Source: Spizellomyces punctatus DAOM BR117
Lineage: Eukaryota > Chytridiomycota > Chytridiomycetes > Spizellomycetales > Spizellomycetaceae
Direction: 5' to 3'
Assembly (NCBI RefSeq): GCF_000182565.1
Contig: NW_015971547.1
Span: 539,339-603,338 of the forward strand
DNA: 64,000 bases
Positions 13,001-25,059 of the stretch are shown here, one piece after another; within the stretch, counting starts at the first letter, position 1, and each line of letters begins with the position of its first letter. The notes beneath the pieces are model-generated. The model did not search any database. It worked only from the letters and a program-made list of their open reading frames with translations, and was not told the origin of the DNA. The position numbers and the translations under genes are program-made.

Positions 13001-16000
13001 ATCAAAGCTCGACGCAGCCAAATTCCTTAGTTGGATGGACAAATACCCTGATCAGTTGGTAGTATTGTCTATGCAAATTCTTTGGACGGACTCTGTTGAA
13101 AAATCTCTAGAAACGGCAAAGGAGGGGAAAAGCAAAGGAACCCATCCTCTAAACGATGCGCTGTCTCTTGTGGAAAATGGGTTAAATGTGCTAGCAGATC
13201 TGGTGTTGACGGACCTTGCGCCAATACGGAGGCGGAAGTGTGAGCATTTGATCACCGAACTAGTTCACCAGCGTGATGTTATCCGGCAATTGCTTCGCAG
13301 TCAGACGACATCTCCGGACGAATTTGAGTGGCTACAACAAATGCGCTTCTACTTTAAACAAGGGGTAGAAAATCCTCTCGAGCGGCTGTCCGTTAAGATG
13401 GCGAACGCAACTTTCAACTATGGATATGAGTACTTGGGTGTTACCGACCGTCTCGTGCAGACACCGTTAACCGATCGTTGTTACTTGACCTTGACCCAAG
13501 CCCTTAACTCCCGACTTGGAGGGAGTCCCTTCGGACCTGCTGGAACGGGAAAAACGGAGAGTGTAAAGGCTTTGGGTGTTCAACTGGGACGATTTGTTTT
13601 GGTGTTCTGCTGTGATGAGAACTTCGATTTTCAGGCGATGGGACGCATTTTCATTGGTTTGTGCCGGGTGGGAGCTTGGGGTTGTTTCGACGAGTTCAAT
13701 CGTCTGGAGGAGAGAATTCTCTCTGCAGTATCCCAACAAGTGCAGTCGATTCAACTTGGACTGAAAAACGGCCAGGAAATCGAGCTTGTCAACAAGCACT
13801 TCAAAGTGGACCCGAGCACGGGAATCTTCATTACCATGAACCCGGGCTACGCTGGTCGATCCAATCTGCCCGACAATTTGAAGAAGCTGTTCCGCAGCGT
13901 GGCCATGACCAAGCCCGATCGAGAACTGATTGCGCAGGTCATGCTATACTCGCAAGGTTTTCGATCAGCAGAATTGTTGGCTTCTAAGGTCGTCCCTCTT
14001 TTTGTTCTGTGCGATGAGCAGCTGTCACCGCAAAACCACTATGATTTCGGCTTGCGCTCATTGAAGAGTGTTCTTGTAAGCGCAGGAAACTTGAAAAGAG
14101 AGGTATTGCAGCAGCTAAGAGGAGAGACGAAACCAGAGGCTGCTGACAAAGACGTGAAGGAAGGCATATCCGATGAAGTGTCGGAGCAGAAGCTTCTTAT
14201 TCGCAGCGTCCGAGAGACAGTGATTCCTAAACTGGTGGCTGATGATATTGCCCTGCTTCAAAGGTATGATCAAAGGTTATTGGCCCTGACGCAGCATTGC
14301 TAATTCGAAGTCGTAATTTAGCCTTCTTGACGATGTGTTCCCTGGAGTTCAATACATACCTGTTGACCTAGAGATATTGAAGCGCGCCATCAAGGTGGCA
14401 TGCGACAAGCGGCGCCTTGTTGCTGATGGACTTTGGCTGGAAAAGGTGGTCCAATTGTATCAAATTCAAAGCATCCATCATGGTTTGATGATGGTAGGAC
14501 CTTCCGGATCAGGGAAAACGGCGGCCCATCAAGTGTTATTGGATGCATTAAGTCGCATAGAGGGCATTGAAGGGGTTTCGTACGTTATTGACCCCAAGGC
14601 AATGTCGAAAGAGGCCTTATACGGGCACATGGATCCCACTACTCGAGAATGGACCGACGGCTTGTTCACGCATATTCTGAGGAAGATCGTGGAGAATGTA
14701 CGGGGTGAAGGGTCAAAGCGACACTGGATTATATTCGACGGTGATGTTGATCCAGAATGGGTTGAAAATTTGAACTCGGTGCTTGACGACAATAAGCTCT
14801 TGACCCTGCCAAATGGCGAGCGGTTGAATCTGCCACCCAATGTCCGTATCATGTTTGAAGTGGAGGATCTGAAACAGGCAACGCTTGCGACAGTGAGTCG
14901 TTGTGGAATGGTGTGGTTCAGCAAAGAGACCGTGAGTCTTGATGTCGCCATCAACAACTATTTGGAGACTCTTCGCCATGTTGTCCTCAATGATGCGGAC
15001 GAAGACACTTCATCTATATTGACAGATGAGCGTAGCTCAGACCGATCACCCATGCTCGAGACCCAGCGTATTATTGCAGATATATTGGCACCACACATGA
15101 AGAATGGAGGACTGGTTATTCGAGCCATGGATTTCGTAGAGAAAGTCGAGCATATCATGGACTTCACCAAAATCAGAGCCTTTACAGCGCTCTGTACCCT
15201 ATTGAACAATGTTGTCAGAAAAGTATTGGACTACAATGCTTCGCATCCAGACTTTCCGATGAGTGTCAGCCTCATTGACACCTTTGTGACAAAGCGTCTT
15301 CTGCTGGCCGTCGTGTGGAGTTTCACTGGAGATTCAAAATTAGAGACAAGAGCCAAGCTTGGGGACTACCTCCGGAGCATCTCCACGTTAGAGTTTCCGG
15401 CAGGTGGAGTGTCCCTCATTGATTTTGATGTTAGCATAACCACCGGAGAATGGGTCGAGTGGCAATCAAAGGTGCCTACAATCGAGATAGAAACGCATAA
15501 TGTTGCGGCCGCTGATGTTGTTATTCCGACGATGGACACTGTTCGGCACGAAGAGGTGCTATACTCGTGGTTGTCTGAGCACAAGCCTCTCATTCTCTGT
15601 GGGCCGCCTGGTTCAGGAAAGGTACACCGTTCTTTTTTAGCTTCGATCATAGCAGTAAGCTGATCGTGCATCTTGACCTTTGACAGACCATGACATTGTT
15701 CTCGTCACTTCGAAAACTCCCTGAGATGGAGGTTGTCGGATTAAACTTCTCCAGTGCGACAACGCCAGAGTTGATCTTACAGACATTCGAGCAGTATTGC
15801 GAGTATCGTAAGACTCCGAATGGTATAATCTTATCACCACAAGCAATTGGGCGATGGCTTGTTCTCTTCTGTGATGAGATCAATCTTCCTGCAATGGATA
15901 AATATGGTACACAGCGTGTCATCTCTTTTATCCGCCAACTTGTTGAACACGGCGGCTTCTGGCGAAAGAGCGACAAAGCCTGGGTGCGACTGGAAAGGAT

Positions 16001-19000
16001 ACAATTTGTTGGAGCATGCAATCCTCCGACCGACCCTGGTCGTGTGCCATTATCACATCGATTCCTCCGGCATGCCCCCGTTATGATGGTTGATTACCCA
16101 GGCGAGGCGTCCTTGATGCAGATCTACGGCACATTCAGCAGAGCGATGCTGAAAGTCGTTCCATCCTTGCGTGGTTATGCTGAGCCTTTGACCGCAGCGA
16201 TGGTAGAGTTCTACCTTGCGTCTCAGGAAGAGTTCACACCCGATAAGCAACTTCATTATATCTATTCCCCCCGTGAACTGACCCGCTGGGTCCGCGGCAT
16301 ATTTGAGGCAATGAAGCCTTTGGAAAGTTTACCTGTAGAGGGGCTGGTGCGCATCTGGGCACATGAGGCGCTCCGGTTATTCCAAGATCGCTTGGTGTCC
16401 CAGAAAGAACGCCAATGGACAGATGAAATGATAGAAACCGTCGCATTAAAGCACTTCCCGGGCATCAATCGGGAGGCAGCGCTTGCGCGGCCAATTTTAT
16501 TTTCGAACTGGCTATCAAAATACTATGTACCAGTCCAACACGGCGAACTGCGGGACTTTGTCAAGGCCCGACTCAAGGTCTTCTACGAAGAGGAGTTGGA
16601 TGTGCCATTGGTCCTTTTCAACGATGTTCTTGAACACGTACTGCGTATCGATAGAGTTTATCGTCAAATGCAGGGACACCTTCTCCTCATTGGTATTAGT
16701 GGGGCGGGAAAGACCACGCTCTCTCGCTTTGTCGCCTGGATGAATGGCTTGAGTGTGTTCCAAATAAAGGTGCACAACAAGTATTCTGCGGCAGATTTCG
16801 ATGAAGATTTGAGAACCGTTTTGCGCAGGGCCGGGTGCAAAGGAGAGAAGATCTGTTTTATAATGGATGAGTCCAATGTGTTGGATTCTGGTTTCTTGGA
16901 GAAGATGAATACCCTTCTGGCGAATGCTGAAGTTCCAGGGTTGTTCGAGGGTGATGAGCACGCATCTCTCATGACCGCCTGTAAAGAGGGGGCACAGCGA
17001 GAGGGATTGATGCTCGACAGCACTGAAGAACTGTACAAGTGGTTCACACACCAGATCATGAAGAATCTACACGTGGTCTTTACTATGAATCCACCTCAAG
17101 ACGGGCTAGCGTCTCGAGCAGCAACGTCCCCTGCCCTGTTCAACCGTTGTGTACTGGACTGGTTCGGCGATTGGTCTGACCAAGCTTTCTTCCAAGTTGG
17201 AAGAGAGTTTACACAAGCATTGGACCTTGAAATGCCAGGGTACATTGCACCTATAGAGTTCCCGGTTGTTTATGAGGACCTTCCCATGCCTCCTACCTAT
17301 CGTGATGTGATCGTCAATGCGTTGGTTTTCATTCACAAGTCGTTACACGAGATCAACGAAAAACTTAACAAACGCCAAGGGCGCCTCAACCACGTCACCC
17401 CTCGACATTATCTGGATTTCATTAATCACTATGTCAAACTGTTCCACGAAAAGCGCGAGGATCTTGAGGAACGTCAGCGTCACCTCAACGTTGGTTTGGA
17501 TAAATTGCGAGAGACCGTTGTTAAGGTGGAAGAGCTTCGGAAGAGTCTGGCCATCAAGCGATCAGAGCTCGAGGCGAAGAACCACGAAGCCAACGAGAAA
17601 CTGAAGAAGATGGTTGCTGATCAGCAGGAGGCAGAGCAAAAGAAACAGGCGTCGCTGGAGATTCAGCAAGCTATTGCAGCACAGAATCAAGAGATAGAAG
17701 AGCGCAGGAAGGTTGTGTTGCAAGATCTTGCTGAAGCAGAACCGGCAGTGCTCCAGGCTCAGAACAGCGTCAGTAGCATCAAGAAGCAACATTTGCAGGA
17801 AGTGCGGACAATGAGCAACCCTCCGGAGGCTGTAAAAATGGCTATGGAATCTGTCTGCATGCTATTGGGCCATAAAGCCGACTCGTGGAAGACTGTTCAG
17901 TCCATTATCCGCAAAGACGATTTCATTCCGAGCATCGTTAATTATGATACTGATAAAATGAGCGCAAAGGTGCGAGAGGATGTGGTGAGTTCTTATCTTG
18001 CCAACCCGAAATATAATTTTGAGACGGTCAATCGCGCCAGTCAAGCATGTGGCCCTCTCGTACAATGGGTGATTGCTCAAGTGAAGTACGCGAGCATCCT
18101 CGAAAGAGTCGGACCGCTGCGTCAAGAGGTACAGCAATTGGAAGCGAGCGCCGAAGTGACCAAGACAAGGGCGGCGTCGATTGAAACCATGATAAGAGAC
18201 CTGGAGGAGAGTATCGGAAGATACAAAGAAGAATATGCTGTGCTTATCAGCGAAACACAGTCTCTGAAGACCGAGATGGAGACTGTCCAGACCCGAGTTG
18301 AGCGAAGTTTGCGACTGCTAGACAACCTAGCGTCGGAAAAGGAGCGATGGGAGTCAGGCAGTCGATCTTTTGAAGCACAAATGGCAACCATCGTCGGAGA
18401 TGTGCTTCTATCAGCAGCATTTATGGCATATGGAGGCTACTTCAGTCAGCAGTATCGAGAAACGCTGTTGCAGCGGTGGTCCGCACATCTTCGGAGTGCT
18501 GGCATTAAGTCTAAGCGCGAGCTTTCAATTCCAAACTACCTGTCTATCGCCGACGAACGTATCGCATGGCAAGCAAACTCGCTTCCAGCGGACAATCTCT
18601 GCACGGAAAACGCCATCATGCTTAAGCGCTATAACCGATACCCTCTCCTCATCGATCCATCCGGCCAAGCTACGGCTTTCCTTCTGAACGAATACAAAGA
18701 TCGTAAGATAACGGTGACCAGCTTTTTGGATGACTCGTTCCTGAAGGTCCTGGAGAGTGCACTGCGATTCGGAAATCCGCTACTAGTTCAGGATGTGGAA
18801 CATCTGGATCCCATTCTCAATCCCGTCCTTAACAGGGAACTGCGACGCACCGGTGGACGTGTTCTTATCCGATTAGGTGGTCAAGATATTGATTTTTCAC
18901 CATCTTTCACGCTATTTCTATCTACGCGAGACCCATCCGTGAATTTCCCTCCGGACTTATGCAGCCGAGTGACGTTTGTGAACTTTACGGTAACTCGTGA

Positions 19001-22000
19001 GAGCCTCCAGAGCCAGTGTCTCCATGAGGTTTTGAAGGCAGAGAGACCAGACACCGATCGCAAGCGCACAGATTTGCTCAAACTTCAAGGGGAATTCCAG
19101 CTGAGACTACGCCATCTTGAGCACTCGTTGCTTCAGGCGCTCAATGCGTCTAAAGGCAATATATTGGACGATGACACCGTGATCTCAACATTGGAAACCT
19201 TGAAGCAGGAAGCAGCGGAAGTGACGCGGAAGGTCGAAGAAACGGATATTATCATGCAGGAAGTCGAAAATGTAACGGCGGTGTATACACCGCTAGCAAA
19301 CTCTTGCAGCGCGATCTTCTTCATTATGGAACAGCTCAGTCTCCTGAACCGCTTTTACCAATTGTCTCTTGATTTCTTCCTGGAGATCTTCCAGTATATC
19401 CTGCACAACAATCCGAATCTGAAAGATATTCGGGATCCAGCTCAGCGGTTGCAGATTTTAGAACGGGACCTATTCCAGAATTCCTTCCGGCGAACATCTC
19501 GGGCATTGCTTCACGATGATCAGATTATCTTCGCGATTATGCTAGGACAAGTGAAGTTACGGGGGGCTGCCGAACAGATTGATGCGCGGGAATACGACTT
19601 CTTGATTGGAGGCGCCGGCGAAATTGCATCGGCGCAACCTTCGACAAAACTTGTCATTTCTTACGGCGAGGAGGTAGCGCGCCGCGTCGCAGAATGCAGC
19701 CGACTGACAGAATTCAGCAAGCTGCCATTGCACATGGAGACGAATGATAAGATATGGAAAGCATTTTTGGCCGAAAGGGAGCCTGAACTGAACGTCCCGA
19801 GCTGGTCTGAGGAACACGCCCGGCGAGGTAAAGATTCATCCAGTAATTGATGCATTTATTTCTCTATTTACTGAGTGCTGCTTTTGTAGCACCCATAATT
19901 ACGGCGTTTAATAATTTGATAATTGTAAAGTGCATGCGTCCTGACCGTCTCATACCTGCGGCTGCAGGTTTTGTCCAAGCAATTTTCGGCCCAACTTTCT
20001 TGAATGCAACGGATCTCAATTTGCGGTCAGTTGTTATGGAAGAGATGGTAAACCCGGCGCCTATAGCGCTTTGTTCCGTAGCCGGCCATGATGCGAGCTA
20101 TCGTGTAGAAAACTTTGCTGCTGAAATGTCTGCGCGCATGGCGTCGGTAGCCATGGGCTCGGCGGAAGGGTTTGCTCAAGCAGATGCGGCTATTGCCACC
20201 GCTGTGAAAAGTGGAACTTGGGTTCTTCTGAAGAACGTGCATCTGGCGCCGATATGGCTTGGCCAGTTGGAAAAAAGATTGCACAGTATGAAAGCCCACA
20301 ATCAATTTCGCCTGTTTCTAACGATGGAGACGAATCCAAAGGTTCCTGTGAACTTATTACGGATGTCCCGCATTCTGATGTTCGAGCCATTACCTGGTAT
20401 AAAGGCTAATCTATACGAATCGCTCAACGCTATTCCACCGACTCGAGTGAAGGCGCCCAGTGAACGAGCGAGACTACACTTCTTGCTTGGATGGCTGCAC
20501 GCGGTTGTGCAAGAGCGACTTCGGTATTCTCCTCTGGGGTGGTCAAAAGTGTATGAGTTCAATGACTCTGACCAAGACATGGCGCTTACCGTGATTGACC
20601 ATTGGATTGACACCGCCGCACAAGGTCGTGCTAATGTGCCGCCAGCAAAGATCCCATGGAAGGCTATTCGCACTTTGATTAAGGAAACTGTTTATGGAGG
20701 GAAGATCGACAATGAGTTTGATCAGTACTTGTTGAATAGCTTTGTCGATCGATTATTTACTCCAGCCAGTTATGATGTCAATTATCCCCTTGTCGAGGAA
20801 ATGGACGGGATCTCGAAATTGGCTATACCCGACGGCATACGTATGGAGCAGTTCTTGGAGTGGGTTGACAAGCTACCAGAACAGCAGCCGCCCACCTGGC
20901 TGGGGTTACCAGATAATGCAGAAATGATGCGAATGATTCTAAAAGGTATAGTCAAAACTCAGGGATGTGATCATCGACTAGACTGTTTCTCACTGCCCGA
21001 GTAACTAGGTGAACACATGCTGAGCAACGTCCGTAAATTGAGATATAGCGCCGAGGACGATGAGATGGCTTATATCGCTCCAACCCCCGGTACTGCTGGA
21101 AATGGGGCAGACCAATCGGGTCACCCCACTTGGATGCGCGGATTATCCGCGATGGTCACAGGATGGCTGGAGCTACTACCCGAGGTGAGTCTGCTAATCA
21201 TGGTTCCCCACAAGAAACCGAGATGTCTAAGTGTCATCATATGTAAATCATTTTTAGGCTCTACCATCGATGAGAACAGACGGCGATGTAACCAAAAGCC
21301 CTCTTTTCCGTTTCTTTGGGCGCGAGCAAGAAATTGCACAGGATCAATTAAGAGTTATTCGGGAAGATTTGCTAGATTTACAGAAGATGTGTACTGGCAA
21401 ACAGAAGCAAACGAATCGGTTGCGTTCTCTCTCCAATGCCATTTCAAAAGGTTGGGTCTTTTATCTTACTTCCCCTTCATACATCGATGGTACTAAGAGC
21501 ACTCATGTCGACAGGCAATATACCCCAACAATGGCTCACATACAAAGTTCCAAAGCGGCTTGCCCTGAATCAATGGATGCAGGACTTTAATCAGCGCCTC
21601 AAGCAGCTGAACGTGATCGCGAAAGCTGCCCGATATGATAATCTACAGATTTGGTTGGGCGGCTTCGCCATTCCCGAAGCGTTTATCACAGCCACCCGCC
21701 AGACGGTCGCGCATATCACAAAGTCCTCCTTGGAGGAACTAGAGCTTGATGTTTCTATCGGCTTTGACGAGAAGATCAGCTCGAATGCCGAACACACGGA
21801 TGGCTTTGCTTTGTCTGGTAAGCTCTTCATTTTGCTATTTTAAAGAAAATCTTATCAACTTGCTTACAAACTTGGAACATTCATCAAGGTATGCGATTGG
21901 AGGGTGCCGAGTGGATAGATGACGGTCTTGTGCTGTCCTCGGCGTTGCAGCCGCGACCAATACAGATGTTTATCCGATGGGTGAAGAGACGTGGAGACAA

Positions 22001-22148
22001 GACAGGGCGAGATGACGTTCTCCTGCCTGTGTATCTGAATGAGGAGAGGCAGGATATCCTGTTCACCGCTCAACTTCGATCAAAAGAGCCTAGCGATGCT
22101 TTAAAAATGATCCAACGCTGCGTGGCTATCCTGGCTACGACGTTCTGA
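7049..22148 (+). CDS. DYN1: Cytoplasmic dynein 1 heavy chain
   Basis: Minus-end-directed microtubule motor heavy chain, about 4,680 residues including an assembly gap. Exons: 7049-7301, 7373-7675, 7740-8795, 8862-9813 (contains the gap), 9884-10102, 10158-10265, 10336-10591, 10675-10769, 10838-11471, 11530-14263, 14322-15621, 15687-19827, 19890-20945, 21009-21184, 21258-21450, 21515-21817, 21889-22148. The tail occupies the first ~1,700 residues. Motor motifs: AAA1 P-loop [10 protein letters not shown] with Walker B CFDEFN; AAA2 [11 protein letters not shown]3 GPPGSGKT (split by an intron after the lysine) with CDEIN; AAA4 GISGAGKTT with FIMDES. The stalk coiled coil and microtubule-binding domain ([18 protein letters not shown] to [13 protein letters not shown]) lie near 17450-18350. 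The C-terminal domain ends at TGA 22146. Motif content and collinearity fit cytoplasmic dynein 1 rather than an axonemal chain. Reading phase is consistent at every junction except across the N gap. Confidence 0.97.
8899..8998. other. Assembly gap (100 N) in dynein exon 4
   Basis: One hundred N bases. The coding frame before the gap (ending at ENS plus TA) and after it (resuming GG, then GTC TCG) differ under a 100-nt spacing, so 100 is a placeholder. The true missing coding length must be congruent to 2 modulo 3 if no intron is hidden. Confidence 0.99.
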
Positions 22149-22688
22149 GACAAAGAAGAATATTTATGTTCTAACTGTGTGTAAATAGCTTAGATATAAG
22201 AGGTGCTGCTCATATCATGAATTTATTAACTTTGAAATAAATCTATATAATATTCAAATTTACTGGATGGTGGATGCATGGTCTGAACACCTTCGAGCCC
22301 TCCCGATCAGATGTACGTTGCGTATCACTCTCTGCAGTATTGTTTGTTACTCCATCCCGTGAACGACATGAATGATATGGCGTCTCCACTCACGAGAAAA
22401 ACCTCTCCTTCCGACGACTGTTTGTAACCGCCATGTTGCTCAGCTATTTCCGTAGTACTGTTACTTCTGATTCGGTGCCACATCTCAGTGCATCCAGGAA
22501 ACTGATACATATTCAAAGTCATGCATGAGCTTCGCTTATCGTTGTCTTGGATGTTCAGAATCCATTGATAAACATTCTTTAAAAAGAAATGGATCTGATC
22601 TGGCCATTGCTCGCGCGGTTAATAATAACGACGCTCCGGTGATGACATTGAGAAGTGCATGACCGCATAGGTTGTTCAACGCTATATT
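22149..22688. other. Convergent 3' regions of dynein and the RNF32-like gene
   Basis: 540 bp between two stop codons facing each other. AT-rich just after the dynein stop, with AATAAA at 22236-22241, a plausible polyadenylation signal for dynein. No supported gene. Confidence 0.4.
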
Positions 22689-24510
22689 CTAAAGCAATAT
22701 TCTCTCATATTCTGTACGGCAAACGGGGCATGCATGAACATGTAGATTGTTATCGAATTTTTCCAAGCATTTGAGACACTATATAAAATGGGTCAGACGC
22801 TTGCTTGCTGGAAACTCCAAAAAGCAATCATGAATTTTACCTGAGCATGGAATATATGTGAGCAGCTCAGCAAAGTAAGTTGTTTAGCTGGTCGTTTACT
22901 CCCTGCCTTTGGTGCGGGACATAGAGGCATGATGCAAATCGCGCAATCATCTTCCAGTCCCCTCTCACAGGCGCGGGATGTGATCTCGTCCCATTCCTCC
23001 TGAGTAAGGCACGCCTTCACTTGAAGAGATGCAAACTTGGCTGAAGTTCTGTCCACAAATAAATCGACTTCATAGGAGTTCCTTTGAACAATAGCCGAGT
23101 ATATGCACCTACTCATTAATTGTTGTTCTGCTTTGAGCGAGCGTATTGTCCATTTCACGCAGAAAGCTTTGCAATTCCTGGCTTTCAAAGTGTACTTGTT
23201 GCGCTAAGATATCCGTGTAGTCCGAGAGCTGTGACACGATGAATGTAATATCAGGGCTTACACATCCTATAAGGTATGCTTCGACTTCCCAAAACTTCAA
23301 TTGTTTCGTACCCGTTCCATATGCCAGCTCGAGAGAAGACGTCGGTCATTCGGCGGATGATTCTTTCGGTAAGTTTGATAACGTCTCCTCTTAACCCACA
23401 TTCTCCATGTTTTTTGAATTCTGAGTAATGATCCTAGTAAGTGCGAAAGTGTCGCATGCTCCTCTCCGACGTGACCTACATGGTTGCTGCTGTGTGCAGG
23501 TACTGTAGAGATAATCATAAGCTTTGTTTGTGACCAATTTTCAGGTGCAAAATAGTAGCCTACCCTCTTCTTGCCTTCAAATATAAGCCTCTTTTCATAA
23601 TTGGCTTCGCGACAGAGGGGGCAAGATTTCTTCTGGACATACCGTTCATACGAATCCAAACATGCGCGATGGAAAAGATGCGAGCAAGAGAGAAGGACCT
23701 TTAATAACATTGGGAATTAGCAAATGTAAAAAATCAACTACTGGCTTGTAGTACCTATTCGCACCTGGTGCTCCGTCGTAAAAGGTTCTTGACAGATTGG
23801 ACAGGGATCCACACCATTATCTCGTTTCAAGGACAAGTCCTTGACGATCTCCCACTCGTCGGAGGTCAGTCGAGGCGGTGGTCTGGCAACAATACCAAGG
23901 CGCTGGGCAAGCGTAAGGGGTTTTGCTGGTGGATCCAGTGAAGCTTCCTTTTCGTCGTTGAATTGGGCGCCTCTGCATGCGAGAGGAGCATGTTGTAGAG
24001 GATCCAGCAATGTTTTCCCTGGAGATTTCCTCCGGTTGGCAATATCTTTCTCACGTTCCCATTTTGCGCGCTGACGCTTACGGGGGTCCAAGCATGGCTT
24101 TGCCAGAACTGTGCTTAACCGACCGTTGCCAGAAACAAATGGCGCACTCTGACGACTGATTACAGCATTGGATGGGACAGTCACACGATGTAAACTTAAT
24201 GAGCGTGCAAAATGATCTTGAAGGGCAGCACTATACAGCGAGCTTCCTGCCCATGCGTTGCCGATCTTGGATCGGCGCTGAAACGATATGAGAGGTGGTC
24301 GCCTATCCTGGGGAAGCGACTCCACTATGCGTCGGTCATCAATGAGTGCCCGCCGCAATCTCTCAGCTGCCGGTGCCAGGGGTGGTAAATTATTGCTTTG
24401 AACATTGGGCTCATTGCGGGTTGCATGGAACGCCGGCACGGACATCGATCGTTGGCTGGAATATCAATTGGAGGAGGGTGAGGGCTGGCGGCTTACGTTG
24501 ACAAAGACAT
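22689..24510 (-). CDS. RNF32: RNF32-like RING-IQ-RING protein
   Basis: Predicted 501-residue protein with two RING-H2 fingers flanking an IQ motif, the diagnostic RNF32 layout; likely an E3 ubiquitin ligase or adaptor with calmodulin-binding potential. Exons: 24510-24497 (14 nt), 24455-23765, 23698-23312, 23228-23113, 23048-22841, 22778-22689. RING 1: CPICQEPF then CSHLFHRACLDSYE and CPLCR. The IQ segment is IQKTWRMWVKRRRYQTYRK. RING 2: CAICIMPLCP, then LSCSHIFHAQCL and CPVCRTEYER. The last intron falls between HAQ and CL, and phase fits at every junction. The 14-nt first exon adds MSLST in frame; otherwise ATG 24445 would serve. The third and fourth exon borders (around 23048-23311) are the least certain, because linker sequence is poorly conserved. 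The N-terminal ~180 residues have no recognised domain. Confidence 0.85.
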
Positions 24511-25059
24511 GTTGGATGCTGTGCCACACACGCGATCAACTTCTTGGAGGAGGTTTGCACTAGCAAGTAAGTGATATTGTTTTTAAGTTTGTGGGGGACA
24601 GCTTATGGAGTAATGCGCTCGTTTTCAGTGCCACAAGGCGTCGTGCTCAGTCTTTCCCCTCCCTAGACATTGCCTCCGCGCACTTCGGGTTCCGTTTATT
24701 GAGCGCATGGGCATGCAGCCATTTCATTGGATTCAACGTCATACCTCCTACTTCCTGTAGAGCTCTTCTGCACTCGAGCGCAGATCCTAAAACACATTCG
24801 TGGTAGTGGGTAATGCGCCGATATTAAGAATGGGACACAGTCCAAGCCATGGACTGTTTGTTCTAGTACAACTTCAACTACGATCATGTTTGATGCGTCA
24901 GTCAAGTGAAAAAGTTCGGTACAAATTGAATTAAAGTACACGAGCACTATTTGCTCAATGACAGTACATATTATCATACATGAATCGTCATCCGTCTTGG
25001 TACAGTAAAAGAGTGGTAACTACTCTGTTATTGTGACCCATGAACTGGATGCGTATTGA
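24511..25059. other. Region between the RNF32-like and Myb genes
   Basis: 549 bp upstream of the RNF32-like gene and downstream of the Myb gene. Several short reading frames exist on both strands, none with family motifs. I see no gene and no clear regulatory element. Confidence 0.3.

Noticed and set aside
23082-23112. 31-nt intron in the RNF32-like gene ending at CAAAG
   Set aside because: It keeps phase but is shorter than any other intron here. A 64-nt intron ending at GGACAG also keeps phase and was preferred.
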